From positions 124,001-188,000 of the forward strand of contig DIGJ01000002.1 of NCBI GenBank assembly GCA_002419585.1: a stretch of 64,000 nucleotides of DNA. The letters run 5' to 3'. This DNA is from Lachnoclostridium sp. UBA5725. Its GTDB lineage: Bacteria > Bacillota > Clostridia > Lachnospirales > Lachnospiraceae. A model generated the notes under the pieces. The model saw nothing but the letters and a program-made list of their open reading frames with translations. It did not search any database and had not been told where the DNA came from. Shown here one piece after another: positions 45,823 through 54,587 of the stretch (position 1 is its first letter; each line of letters starts with the position of its first letter). A program made the position numbers and the translations under genes.

Positions 45823-46353
45823 ATGGACAGCGATAAAAAATTATGGAACAAATGTATTGAGTTTCACGGTCACGTATGTGGAGGTGTAACAATTGGTTAT
45901 AAAGCAGCTCTATATGCGATGGAATTATTGGAATTAAATTATTCGAACGATGAAGAAGTTGTTTGTGTGACAGAAAATGATGCTTGCGGAGTAGATGCCA
46001 TTCAAGTTATCTTAGGCTGTAGTGTAGGTAAAGGAAATTTATTGTTTAAAATCAGAGGAAAACAAGCTTTTTCTTTTTATAACAGGAAAACAGGAAAATC
46101 AGTAAGGCTGGTTCTTAAAAACACACCAGATATGGAACGAGAAGAAAGAGAAAAATATCTTATGAGTAATGAAGCATCAGTACTATTTGATGTGAAAGAG
46201 ACAACGTTTATTTTACCAGAAAAAGCAAGGATTTTTAAGTCAGTAAAATGTGTAAAATGTGGAGAAATGACAGCGGAAAGCATGATAAGACTTGAAGGAG
46301 GAAAAGAACTTTGTTTAGATTGCTATTTACCATATAGCAGATTTATTCAATAA
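45823..46353 (+). CDS. FmdE-like protein
   Basis: It is 176 aa. The N-terminal FmdE domain has FHGHVCGGVTIGYKAAL and TENDACGVDAIQVILGCSVGKGNL, with Cys/His ligands; the C-terminus adds a zinc-ribbon (CVKCGEMTAESM...CLDC). FmdE was named from formylmethanofuran dehydrogenase operons, where its role is unsettled; here it leads a metal-type ABC transporter operon, suggesting molybdenum or tungsten handling. GGGAGGA lies before the ATG. Confidence 0.88.
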   Translation: MDSDKKLWNKCIEFHGHVCGGVTIGYKAALYAMELLELNYSNDEEVVCVTENDACGVDAIQVILGCSVGKGNLLFKIRGKQAFSFYNRKTGKSVRLVLKNTPDMEREEREKYLMSNEASVLFDVKETTFILPEKARIFKSVKCVKCGEMTAESMIRLEGGKELCLDCYLPYSRFIQ

Positions 46354-46401
46354 ATTAAATTCATTAGTAGAAATATACATAATTAAAGGGGTACATATTA
46401 A

Positions 46402-47517
46402 ATGAAAAAGAAAATAAATGTATTAACCATAGTATTCTTAATGTTTACTATGTTTGCTGTTGGGTGCAGTAGCACTGAAAAAACGGAGAAAACTTTAAGC
46501 GAAGAAAAAGCCGGAACAAGAATTGTTACTGATGCGGTGGGAAGAGAAGTTGAACTCCCAGAGGAAGTTACAACCGTTGTACCGCTGGCAAATGCTTTAA
46601 GAATGATGTGCTATGCTGATGCACTAGATTTGGTAGCAGGAGTTGAACTTGGAGAAACAGAAAAGAATATAGTAAAAGCTTATAATTGGGTTAACTTTGA
46701 TACTTTTAAGGAGCTGCCTGTAGTTGGGGAAGGAGGCAGTGGGGGGTATACTCCTTATGAAGAAGAAATTGTTCAGCTTAATCCGGATGTTATTATATGC
46801 GGATATTCCCAGGAGGATGCTGAGAGCCTTCAGGAAAAAACGGGTATTCCTGTGGTTGTTATTAACGGAGGAACTTTGTTTGGAGAAGATTATGATGAAT
46901 CCCTTAAAATTATCGGAGAGGTATGTAACAAAGATAAGCGATGTGAAGAAGTAATTGAATTTATTAAGAAAATGAAAGCAGATTTAAACAGCAGAACCGC
47001 TAATGTTACCGATGAAAATAAACCGGTAGTTTATACGGGCGCAGTTTCCTTTAAAGGAGGACATGGTATAGAAGGGACATATACAAATTTCCCGCCATTT
47101 ACGGCACTTAATGCAATAGATATATTTGGAGATACAGAAGCTATTTCAGAAGGAGTGTTAGTTGAAAAAGAAAAAATACTGACTGCAGATCCTGATATTA
47201 TTTTTCTTGATCCAAATAATATCAGTCTTGTAAATGAAGACTATACAGCAAACAAGGATTTTTACAATTCATTGACAGCAGTGAAAAGCGATAAATTATA
47301 TACTATGCTTGGTTACAATTACTATTATACAAATGTTGAAATTGCTCTTGCTGACTGCTATTATGCAGGTACTATAATTTATCCCAATGAATTTTCTGAT
47401 ATTAACCCTGTAGAAAAAGCGAATGAGATATTCAGCTACCTACTTGGAAGTGATACATATTATCAGGAACTTGCAGATGCTGGCCTCGGATTTAACAAAA
47501 TTACTTTAGGGGAATAA
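46402..47517 (+). CDS. FecB/BtuF-type substrate-binding lipoprotein
   Basis: It is 371 aa with lipid Cys 22 (FAVGCSS) and a TroA-like fold (TDAVGREVELPEEVTTVVPLANALRMMCYADALDLVAGVE; NPDVIICGYSQEDAESLQEKTGIPVVVI). It delivers a metal chelate, corrinoid or oxyanion to the next two gene products. The substrate is not readable; the FmdE neighbour and the precedent of molybdate importers of this class (MolBCA) make Mo/W possible. Confidence 0.88.
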   Translation: MKKKINVLTIVFLMFTMFAVGCSSTEKTEKTLSEEKAGTRIVTDAVGREVELPEEVTTVVPLANALRMMCYADALDLVAGVELGETEKNIVKAYNWVNFDTFKELPVVGEGGSGGYTPYEEEIVQLNPDVIICGYSQEDAESLQEKTGIPVVVINGGTLFGEDYDESLKIIGEVCNKDKRCEEVIEFIKKMKADLNSRTANVTDENKPVVYTGAVSFKGGHGIEGTYTNFPPFTALNAIDIFGDTEAISEGVLVEKEKILTADPDIIFLDPNNISLVNEDYTANKDFYNSLTAVKSDKLYTMLGYNYYYTNVEIALADCYYAGTIIYPNEFSDINPVEKANEIFSYLLGSDTYYQELADAGLGFNKITLGE

Positions 47518-47518
47518 A

Positions 47519-48589
47519 ATGGCTGAAAATAATCTTACTTTTAAAGAATATAAAAGCTTTGTAAAGCATAAAACACTTGTAATATCGGCCTTGATACTGG
47601 CGGTGCTGGTGATGGTTCTGGTCGCAATAGTAACAGGGTCTTCGGGAATAAGTAGTATAGATGTAATAAAGACACTGTTTGGAGCTGGAACGAAGCAGTC
47701 AAATATCATTGTATTTGATATGAGACTTCCGCGGGTTTTGACAGCTATTTTTGTTGGAGCGGCACTGGCAATGGCAGGAGCTGTCATGCAAAGTGTTTTA
47801 AGAAATCCACTTGCTTCCGCTTCTACTTTGGGAGTGTCTCAAGGTGCAGCATTTGGAGCGGCACTTGGAATTATTGTATTTGAAGCTGGAGTACAAAATT
47901 CTACGTCAGCAGCTTCAGCCGTCGTAATAAACAATCCGTATATTGTGACAATATGTGCTTTTATAGGTGGTTCAATTTCTACAGTAATAGTTTTGCTTTT
48001 ATCCAGACTAAAAAGTCTATCGCCTGAATCCCTTATACTTGCAGGTGTTGCTTTGAGCTCACTATTTAGCGGAGGTTCTGCATTACTTCAATATTTTGCA
48101 GCAGATGTACAGGTTGCAGCGGTTGTATTTTGGACATTTGGAGACATTGGAAGAACAAGCAAAAATGAAATATTAATCGTAGCTTTGTGTACAATTGCAG
48201 CATTTATTTATTTTATGTTTAACAGATGGAATTACAATGCGTTGGGAAGTGGGAAGCATACTGCAAAAAGTCTCGGTGTTGATGTGAATCAGACAATACT
48301 GGTAAGTATGGCGGTATGTTCACTGATTTCAGCAATAGGAGTGGCTTTTGTGGGAATTATAAGCTTTGTGGGATTGGTAGCTCCACATCTAATGCGAATA
48401 TTTGTGGGAAATGATTACCGTTTTCTTATTCCATCTTCTGCATTGTGTGGGGCGCTTATTTTATTAATGGCGGATACCTTTGGAAGACTGATTGTGTCTC
48501 CTGTGATTTTACCGATTGGAGCAATTACCAGCTTTCTTGGTGCCCCTATGTTTTTGTATTTACTATTTAAAGGGGCATCGAAAGCTTAA
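47519..48589 (+). CDS. FecCD-family ABC permease
   Basis: It is 356 aa with about ten helices. Family blocks: MRLPRVLTAIFVGAALAMAGAVMQSVLRNPLASASTLGVSQGAAFG and GIISFVGLVAPHLMRIFVG. It starts one base after the binding-protein stop. A perfect hairpin lies just after its stop. Confidence 0.94.
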   Translation: MAENNLTFKEYKSFVKHKTLVISALILAVLVMVLVAIVTGSSGISSIDVIKTLFGAGTKQSNIIVFDMRLPRVLTAIFVGAALAMAGAVMQSVLRNPLASASTLGVSQGAAFGAALGIIVFEAGVQNSTSAASAVVINNPYIVTICAFIGGSISTVIVLLLSRLKSLSPESLILAGVALSSLFSGGSALLQYFAADVQVAAVVFWTFGDIGRTSKNEILIVALCTIAAFIYFMFNRWNYNALGSGKHTAKSLGVDVNQTILVSMAVCSLISAIGVAFVGIISFVGLVAPHLMRIFVGNDYRFLIPSSALCGALILLMADTFGRLIVSPVILPIGAITSFLGAPMFLYLLFKGASKA

Positions 48590-48602
48590 AAAATTAATTT
48601 AA

Positions 48603-48629
48603 AGGTTGATAGAAATTTACTATCAACCT
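48603..48629 (+). repeat. Perfect hairpin between permease and ATPase genes
   Basis: AGGTTGATAG and CTATCAACCT pair over ten bases with a seven-base loop. Only GCTTATTTTG follows, so termination would be partial at best. It may protect the mRNA or set the ratio of subunits. Confidence 0.7.
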
Positions 48630-48689
48630 GCTTATTTTGCACTGATCGCATTTGTGATAGTTCAAAACAAGAAAGGCGTAAGAATAATA

Positions 48690-49472
48690 ATGATAGAAAT
48701 AAATAACATTGAATTTTCATACAAGAACACAAAGAAGATTTTGGATGATATTACCTTTGATATGAAAGAAAATCATTTTATTGCGATTCTGGGAAATAAC
48801 GGAGCCGGAAAAAGTACATTATTAAAATGCATAAATGGTATCAATACTTCTGAAAAAGGTACTGTATTCATATCAGGTAAAAATGTTTTAAAGATGCACA
48901 ACAGAGAAATTGCAAAGCGAATAGCTTATGTAGCTCAGAAAAATGAAGGAACAAGAGTTACAGTTTTTGACACAGTACTTCTGGGAAGAAAACCTTATAT
49001 TAAATGGGATGCTACGGAAGAAGATCTAAAGTTGGTAGAAAAGATAATAGAACAGATGGGCCTTAGCGAATATAAACTCAGATATATTGATGAAATTAGC
49101 GGCGGAGAACTGCAAAAGGTAATGCTTGCAAGGGCTCTTGCACAGCAACCGAAGCTGCTGCTTCTTGATGAACCTACAAGCAGTCTTGATCCCAAAAACC
49201 AGTACGAAGTGTTATCCATCATAAAGAATATTGCGAAAAAAGAAAATATAGCGGTTATAATCGTAATACATGACCTAAATTTGGCACTTAGATATTGTGA
49301 TAGATTTTTGTTTATAAAAAATGAAAAAATATATTCTTATGGAGACATACAAACAATGACTGCTAATTGTATCGAGCATGTTTATGAAATGCCTGTAGCG
49401 GTGGAAGATTTTAATGGTATTAAAATAGTGATTCCTTTACCAGAAGAAACACTAGTTAGGAGAAGAATATGA
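48690..49472 (+). CDS. FecE-type ABC ATPase
   Basis: It is 260 aa with Walker A GNNGAGKST, signature ISGGELQKVMLARALA, Walker B LLLLDEPTSSLD and IHDLNLALRYC. It completes the FecBCD-type importer. I chose the ATG at 48690 (MIEINNIEFSYKN), with GAAAGG upstream; a longer in-frame reading from 48606 would run through the hairpin. The stop overlaps the methyltransferase start. Confidence 0.92.
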   Translation: MIEINNIEFSYKNTKKILDDITFDMKENHFIAILGNNGAGKSTLLKCINGINTSEKGTVFISGKNVLKMHNREIAKRIAYVAQKNEGTRVTVFDTVLLGRKPYIKWDATEEDLKLVEKIIEQMGLSEYKLRYIDEISGGELQKVMLARALAQQPKLLLLDEPTSSLDPKNQYEVLSIIKNIAKKENIAVIIVIHDLNLALRYCDRFLFIKNEKIYSYGDIQTMTANCIEHVYEMPVAVEDFNGIKIVIPLPEETLVRRRI

Positions 49473-50275
49473 CGTTAGATGAAATAAGAATAAATTGGAC
49501 AAATAAATGTAAAGACAGAAAAGCTGCAGTTGAAATGTGGGACTCTATGGCAGGGCAGTTTAAGATCTTTGAGATTCCTCAAAATGAAAATATTTTGTTC
49601 AAAATAATTGAGAGAGAAAATATGCTTCAGTCAGACAGTAGCGTGCTTGATGTCGGATGCGGTACGGGAAAATATTCGGCAGCATTATCAAAAAAAGTAT
49701 TAAGTATAACAGGGATTGACTTATCATCAAAAATGATTGACTTCGGAAAAGAAAACATAGAAAAACTAGAAATAAAAAACGTAAATTTGATTTGTGGTGA
49801 TTGGAATGAATGGGATATCATAGAAAATGGTTATGAAAATCGTTTTGATTTAGTATTTGCGCATATGACACCTGCAATTTCGGATGCTGGAACTTTTGAA
49901 AAAATGATAAGGTGTAGTAAAAATTATGGAATAGTGGTTAAGCCAACACGAAGAACAGATGAAATTTCAGATGAAATCATGAAAATGGTTGAACTTGATA
50001 GGAACACGTATGGAAGAGATGAAAGTATAGCATACGCTTTTTCCATGCTATGGTTAATGGGATATCAACCAAAACTAGAGTATGAAGAACAGGAGTGGAA
50101 TATAAAGAAGTCTTTTGAAGAGGCATGCGGTATGTATATTAACCGAGTTAAGACTTATAAAAACTTAGATAAGGAAGAAGATAAGATAAAACAATTTCTT
50201 AAGTCAAAGCTTAAGGATGGTTTCATTGAAGAGAAAGTTAATACGACGGTTTCGGTATTATACTGGCGTAAATAA
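49469..50275 (+). CDS. Class I SAM-dependent methyltransferase
   Basis: It is 268 aa. Motif I is VLDVGCGTGKYSAALS, followed by ITGIDLSSKMIDFGKENI and FDLVFAHMTPAI. Overlapping the ATPase gene by 4 bp, it must be tied to the transported substrate, perhaps acting on an imported chelator or cofactor. The methyl acceptor is unknown. Confidence 0.85.
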   Translation: MTLDEIRINWTNKCKDRKAAVEMWDSMAGQFKIFEIPQNENILFKIIERENMLQSDSSVLDVGCGTGKYSAALSKKVLSITGIDLSSKMIDFGKENIEKLEIKNVNLICGDWNEWDIIENGYENRFDLVFAHMTPAISDAGTFEKMIRCSKNYGIVVKPTRRTDEISDEIMKMVELDRNTYGRDESIAYAFSMLWLMGYQPKLEYEEQEWNIKKSFEEACGMYINRVKTYKNLDKEEDKIKQFLKSKLKDGFIEEKVNTTVSVLYWRK

Positions 50276-50293
50276 GTGACAAAATGATATAGC

Positions 50294-50336
50294 GAAAACC
50301 TCCAACTATTTAATAAAATAATTGGAGGTTTTTTGT
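50294..50336 (+). terminator. Terminator after the FmdE/ABC/methyltransferase operon
   Basis: AAAACCTCCAACTATTT pairs with AAATAATTGGAGGTTTT (one mismatch) around a short loop, with a T run. Confidence 0.92.
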
Positions 50337-50424
50337 GCTAATTCTATTATTCTATCTTTTGCAAATCGGTCATACATGTTTTAGTTCGGAGAAAGATTTT
50401 ATATTGAATGAGTAATGCAACATA

Positions 50425-50476
50425 TTGACATATGCCCATAATTGAATTAGACTGTATTGTGAGCATAAGACCATAA
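50425..50476 (+). promoter_or_regulatory. Upstream promoter with two operators before the NifX/ATPase operon
   Basis: TTGACATATGCCCATAAT (50425-50442), TAGACT at 50448 (17 bp spacing), then GTGAGCATAAGACCATAAT (50458-50476). One half-site covers the -35 box and the other the start site. No convincing gene begins before the second promoter at 50562. Confidence 0.75.
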
Positions 50477-50561
50477 TGAAGAAAAGAATTGAATGTGCGC
50501 TTATGGTAAAGGCTTGGGAATCAACCAATAGATAGTGAATGTAAAATAATTAAATTGGTAT

Positions 50562-50613
50562 TTGACAAAAATCAATTTAAATAGTAATATAATAATTAGC
50601 ATATGCCCATAAT
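50562..50613 (+). promoter_or_regulatory. Proximal promoter with operator before the NifX/ATPase operon
   Basis: TTGACA (50562) and TAATAT (50585), 17 bp apart, then TAGCATATGCCCATAA (50597-50612) over the start-site region. Confidence 0.75.
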
Positions 50614-50647
50614 AAATTAATGTATTTAGTGAAAGTGAGGTAACTAT

Positions 50648-51010
50648 ATGAAAATTGCAATATCAACAACTGGTCAAAGTAAAGAAAGCCAACTTGATAA
50701 AAGATTTGGTAGGTGTGAGTATTTTTTAATTTATGACACTGAGACACAAGAATATAAAGCAGTTAGCAATAACGGAGTATCATCGCAAGGTGGTGCAGGA
50801 ATTGCAGCGGCAAGCCAGGTAATAGATGAGAATGTATCAGTAATAATAACCGGAAATCTCGGGCCGAATGCATTTGAGTTGATTGAAAAAGCAGGAATAG
50901 AAGCATATAGCTGTGAAGTGCTTTCTGCATTTAGAGCAATTGAAATGTTTCAGAAAAATCAGCTTGAAACCATTTCTTCTGCAGGAAATTCTCATCAAGG
51001 GATGAAATAA
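50648..51010 (+). CDS. NifX/ORP-like dinitrogenase iron-molybdenum cofactor-binding family protein
   Basis: It is 120 aa of the NifX/NafY/orange-protein fold: KIAISTTGQSKESQLDKRFGRCEYFLIYD, GGAGIAAASQVIDENVSVIITGNLGPNAFELIEKAGIEAY. Members bind Mo-Fe or Mo-Cu sulfide clusters. It leads an operon with two MinD-ferredoxin ATPases and a second NifX-type protein, like the ORP operon of Desulfovibrio. GAGGTAAC precedes the ATG. Confidence 0.9.
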   Translation: MKIAISTTGQSKESQLDKRFGRCEYFLIYDTETQEYKAVSNNGVSSQGGAGIAAASQVIDENVSVIITGNLGPNAFELIEKAGIEAYSCEVLSAFRAIEMFQKNQLETISSAGNSHQGMK

Positions 51011-51102
51011 AAAGCGCAAAGGAGTGAGTGTGAATTATTGAAACGCATAATTCACACTTCTTATTAAGGCAGTATCGCATTGCGATATGCATTGGAGGTA
51101 GC

Positions 51103-51930
51103 ATGAATATAGCAATACTAAGTGGAAAAGGAGGAACCGGAAAAACAACGGTATCTACAAATCTTGCGATGACATTGGGTATAAGTTATGTTGATTGTGA
51201 TGTAGAAGAACCAAATGGATTTATTTTTTTGAATCCTTTTATTCAAAAAAGTGAAGATGTTTTTGTGGGATATCCTGTTATTAACGAAAAAGAATGCGTA
51301 TTATGTGGTGCGTGTGCAAAAGCATGCCAGTTTCATGCACTTGCGAAAGCGGGAAAAGAGATTGTTGTATTTGAAAAACTGTGTCACGATTGTGGAGCAT
51401 GCCAAATAGTCTGTAAATCGAATGCTCTCTCTTATGCGAAGCGTTCCATTGGTAAAGTGGAAAGTGGCACATCGAAAGAAATACAATGCTTTCGAGGCAT
51501 TTTAAATGTTGGGGAACCAATGGCAGTTCCAGTAATACGTAAACTTCTAAAAGAATTATCCAGTGAAGATCATCTTGTGGACTGTCCGCCAGGAACTTCG
51601 TGTAACGTAGTAACTGCACTTAAATATGTAGATGCAGCAATCTTAGTGACAGAACCATCTGAATTTGGGCTTCATGATTTAAAAATGGCAGTAGAGCTGG
51701 TAAAGCTATATAATATCCCATACGGAATCGTTATAAACAAAGATGATGGAAAGGATAACATGGTAAAGGCTTTTTGTCAGAAAAATGAGGTTGCACTATT
51801 GGGAACGGTTCCTTATAGTATGGAAGCAGCCGCACTATATTCAAAGGGAATCATGTTATGTCAGGATGGGAATCATAAAAAGAACTTTATCAATATGGCA
51901 CAGAAGATAAAGGAGGCGTTTGCATGGTAA
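51103..51930 (+). CDS. MinD-superfamily P-loop ATPase with inserted ferredoxin domain (first)
   Basis: It is 275 aa. Deviant Walker A SGKGGTGKTT starts the protein; two [4Fe-4S] motifs are inserted at about 65-110 (CVLCGACAKACQF, CHDCGACQIVCKS); then DCPPGTSCNVV and VTEPSEFGLHDL complete the ATPase. Proteins of this type are partners of ORP and probably use ATP to load or move clusters. It overlaps the next gene, a paralogue, by 7 bp. Confidence 0.92.
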   Translation: MNIAILSGKGGTGKTTVSTNLAMTLGISYVDCDVEEPNGFIFLNPFIQKSEDVFVGYPVINEKECVLCGACAKACQFHALAKAGKEIVVFEKLCHDCGACQIVCKSNALSYAKRSIGKVESGTSKEIQCFRGILNVGEPMAVPVIRKLLKELSSEDHLVDCPPGTSCNVVTALKYVDAAILVTEPSEFGLHDLKMAVELVKLYNIPYGIVINKDDGKDNMVKAFCQKNEVALLGTVPYSMEAAALYSKGIMLCQDGNHKKNFINMAQKIKEAFAW

Positions 51931-52775
51931 TATCAGTGTTAAGCGGAAAAGGAGGAACCGGAAAAACAACGGTTGTAGCTGCTTTATCTGAACTGGCTAA
52001 AAATATAATTAAAGTAGATTGTGATGTAGATGCACCAAATCTTTATTTGTTCTATAAAGGAATGGATATAGAAAAGAAAAATTTTTATGGTGGTAAAAAA
52101 GCTAAGATAAACAAAAGTCTTTGCATAAAATGTGAAATTTGTGAAGAGGTATGTAAGTTCGGTGCAATAAAAAACTGGAGTATTGACCCATTTGGTTGTG
52201 AAGGATGTGGAGCTTGTGTGCTTGTTTGTCCAAAACATGCTATTAAATTAGAAGATGAAAAAACAGCAGATAGATTTATCACGAAAACACAAAAGGGTAT
52301 TATTTCCAGGGCAATGATGGGCATTGGAAGCGATGGGTCAGGAAAGCTGGTTACTGAACTAAGAAAGAATGCAAAACGTTTTACGGAAGATGACAGTATT
52401 GTAATTCTTGATGGCTCACCAGGTATCGGATGTTCTGTAATTGCATCAATTACGGACACGGATATTGCACTTATTGTTACGGAACCAACGAAATCTGGGC
52501 TTGATGATTTAAAAAGAATTTTAGAACTTGCACAACATTTTGAAACACAGGTCATGATTTGTGTGAATAAGTATGACATCAATTCAGATATGACGTCTCA
52601 GATTGAGAATTTTGCAAGAGAAAAGAATCTTTTTGTAGTAGGGAAAATACCTTTTGATAAAATGGTTATGGAGTCGGTTAATACTTTAAGACCAATTACG
52701 GATTTTGAAGATAGCCCTGCAAGAAAAGCAATTGAACAGATGTGGGTTCGCATTAATAGTCTAATGAAAAAATAA
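51924..52775 (+). CDS. MinD-superfamily P-loop ATPase with inserted ferredoxin domain (second)
   Basis: It is 283 aa, paralogous to the preceding gene and presumably its partner in a heterodimer. It has SGKGGTGKTT, ferredoxin motifs CIKCEICEEVCKF and CEGCGACVLVCPK, GSPGIGCSVIAS and VTEPTKSGLDDLKR. GGAGG lies before the start inside the previous gene. Confidence 0.92.
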   Translation: MVISVLSGKGGTGKTTVVAALSELAKNIIKVDCDVDAPNLYLFYKGMDIEKKNFYGGKKAKINKSLCIKCEICEEVCKFGAIKNWSIDPFGCEGCGACVLVCPKHAIKLEDEKTADRFITKTQKGIISRAMMGIGSDGSGKLVTELRKNAKRFTEDDSIVILDGSPGIGCSVIASITDTDIALIVTEPTKSGLDDLKRILELAQHFETQVMICVNKYDINSDMTSQIENFAREKNLFVVGKIPFDKMVMESVNTLRPITDFEDSPARKAIEQMWVRINSLMKK

Positions 52776-52838
52776 AATCAAGTGGAATAGAATACTATTT
52801 CGCAACAAAAATATAATATTAATTGGAGGAAATAAAAA

Positions 52839-53195
52839 ATGAAGATAGCAGTAGCGAGTGATGGAAAGTTTGTAAGTGGACATTTTGGACATTGTGAAGG
52901 ATTTACTATGTATGATGTTGATAATATTGAAGTAAAAGATAAGGTGTTTGTACCAAATCCAGGACATAAGCCAGGATATCTTCCTGTATTTTTAAAAGAA
53001 CAGAAAGCAGATGTTATCATTGCTGGAGGAATGGGTGAAACGGCACAGGAATTATTTAATGAAAATGGAATAGAAGTTGTGGTTGGCGCACAGGGAAATA
53101 CAGATGATGTTGTAAAATTATATATAGCTGGCGGGTTGAAATCAACAGGAAGTGTTTGCACGGAACATTCTCATGAAGGACATTGTAACGATTAA
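52839..53195 (+). CDS. NifX/ORP-like protein with His/Cys tail
   Basis: It is 118 aa: MKIAVASDGKFVSGHFGHCEGFTMYDV, FLKEQKADVIIAGGMGETAQELFNENGIEVVVGAQGNTDDVVKLYIAGGLKSTGSVC, ending CTEHSHEGHCND. The SGHFGHCEGF block is the ORP-type signature and the tail can bind metal. Strong GGAGG upstream. Likely cluster carrier for the two ATPases. Confidence 0.9.
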   Translation: MKIAVASDGKFVSGHFGHCEGFTMYDVDNIEVKDKVFVPNPGHKPGYLPVFLKEQKADVIIAGGMGETAQELFNENGIEVVVGAQGNTDDVVKLYIAGGLKSTGSVCTEHSHEGHCND

Positions 53196-53236
53196 TAAAG
53201 ATCATTTGTTTGATATGCAAATAAGAGGAATTAATA

Positions 53237-53557
53237 ATGGAATGGATATATGAAGAAGGACGTATATATTGTGAAGATGAAAACAAAAAATTGATGGCAG
53301 AAGCAGTTTTAACAGCTAAAACCAATGGCGAGATTGATATAGAACATGTTTTTGTAGATTCATCATTACGTGGACAAGGAATTGCTGGCAAATTAATGGA
53401 AGAAGTAGCAGAATACTTAAAAAAGAACAAATTAAAAACAACCGCAACGTGTTCTTATGCAAAGACCTGGCTTATGAAAAACAAAGATTTTTATGAGGAT
53501 ATCATATCATTAGATGAAAATGAAATAATTGCATGTAAAATTGATGGGAAACATTAA
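53237..53557 (+). CDS. GNAT-fold N-acetyltransferase (YidJ/COG2388 type)
   Basis: It is 106 aa, a short GNAT domain: IDIEHVFVDSSLRGQGIAGKLMEEVAEYLKKNKLKTTATCSYAKTWLMKN, with the acetyl-CoA loop RGQGIAG. This small family has no established substrate. It is last in the NifX/ATPase operon, before a terminator. Confidence 0.88.
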   Translation: MEWIYEEGRIYCEDENKKLMAEAVLTAKTNGEIDIEHVFVDSSLRGQGIAGKLMEEVAEYLKKNKLKTTATCSYAKTWLMKNKDFYEDIISLDENEIIACKIDGKH

Positions 53558-53573
53558 AATAAAATATGTAAAG

Positions 53574-53612
53574 ATGGACTTTGTGTAGGAAATCGCAGAG
53601 TCCATTTTTTTA
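53574..53612 (+). terminator. Terminator after the NifX/ATPase operon
   Basis: ATGGACT pairs with AGTCCAT around a 17-base loop, with a seven-T run. Confidence 0.85.
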
Positions 53613-53622
53613 TATTTTTTTA

Positions 53623-53651
53623 TTGACATATGACCATAATAGCAATATAAT
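53623..53651 (+). promoter_or_regulatory. Promoter with operator half-site before the zinc uptake operon
   Basis: TTGACATATGACCATAAT (53623-53640) and a perfect TATAAT at 53646, 17 bp apart. The half-site differs from the others at one base (GAC for GCC). Confidence 0.7.
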
Positions 53652-53655
53652 CTAA

Positions 53656-53680
53656 ATGCAAATGGTTTGCATTTGCAAAT
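53656..53680 (+). promoter_or_regulatory. Putative Zur/Fur operator at the zinc operon start site
   Basis: ATGCAAA-tgg-TTTGCAT (53656-53672) and ATTTGCAAAT (53671-53680) are overlapping inverted repeats just after the -10 box. A Fur-family gene lies in the same operon, so this is a plausible binding site for it. Confidence 0.55.
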
Positions 53681-53717
53681 GAGTTTTTTAAAAATAAGCT
53701 GATGGGAGAAAAGAAAA

Positions 53718-54587
53718 ATGAGAAAAATAACTCGAAAAATAGTTGGTATGACAATGCTAATCTGCGCGATAAGCTTGGTTGGCTGCACAAAAGAGGGAAA
53801 AAAAGAGATAGTGGAGAAAAAACCAGTTGTTGCGGTATCTATCGTGCCTGAACAGACTTTTGTTGAAGCAGTTTGTGGTGACTTAGTTGATATTGTTACA
53901 TTAGTTCCTCCAGGAAGCAGTCCTGAAAATTATGAACCAACAGTACAACAGATGGAGAAATTTAATGATGCGTCACTTTATTTTTCAATAGGAGTTCCTA
54001 CGGAGGAAGCCAATATTCTTCCAAATGTTGGAGATGTTAAGGTTGTTTCACTACAAGATGAGGTTGCAGATGTATATGAAGACAGAACTTTTGAATCGGG
54101 AGAAAGAGATCCTCATATCTGGCTCTCGCCAAAGAGGGTAAAAGTAATGGTTGAAAAAATCGCAAGAAAAATGAGTGAATTAGACCCCGAAAATGAGGAT
54201 GCATATGAGAAGAATGCATCAGATTATATAGCACAGCTTGATGAAGTGGATCAGGAAATCAAGGATGCCTTGAAAGGCGTTGAAAGTAAGAAATTTATAG
54301 TTTATCATCCTGCTTTTGGGTACATAGCAGATGATTATAGCCTTCAAATGTACTCTTTAGAAGAAGAGGGAAAAGAAGCAACTGCTGGACATTTACAGGA
54401 CATGATAGATCTTGCAAAAAAGGAAAATATCAAGGTTATCTTTTATCAGGAAGAAATTGATAGCAGTCAATCAGAAGCATTTGCTGAAGAAATAGGTGGT
54501 AAAACAATACAACTTTCACCATTAGCGGCTGACTATATAGATAATCTTAAAAATATGGCACAGACTATGGCGGAGGCAATGCAATAA
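53718..54587 (+). CDS. Zn/Mn ABC transporter substrate-binding lipoprotein (ZnuA/TroA type)
   Basis: It is 289 aa with lipid Cys 23 (AISLVGCTK). Cluster A-I features: VPEQTFVEAVCGDLVDIVTLVPPGSSPENYEPT, DPHIWLSPKRV, YHPAFGYIADDY and EEIDSSQ. The first metal His of the usual PHxYEP is Asn here (PENYEP), and no His-rich loop exists, so metal preference is uncertain. Its stop overlaps the ATPase start by one base. Confidence 0.9.
   Translation: MRKITRKIVGMTMLICAISLVGCTKEGKKEIVEKKPVVAVSIVPEQTFVEAVCGDLVDIVTLVPPGSSPENYEPTVQQMEKFNDASLYFSIGVPTEEANILPNVGDVKVVSLQDEVADVYEDRTFESGERDPHIWLSPKRVKVMVEKIARKMSELDPENEDAYEKNASDYIAQLDEVDQEIKDALKGVESKKFIVYHPAFGYIADDYSLQMYSLEEEGKEATAGHLQDMIDLAKKENIKVIFYQEEIDSSQSEAFAEEIGGKTIQLSPLAADYIDNLKNMAQTMAEAMQ

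Noticed and set aside
45652..50406. GTTCRGAGAAAGATTTTATATTG-like stretch occurring at 45650 and 50385
   Set aside because: Only two AT-rich copies behind terminators; could be chance or an old promoter copy.
50477..50536. 19-codon frame between the two promoters upstream of the NifX gene
   Set aside because: No ribosome binding site or similarity; probably transcribed leader only.
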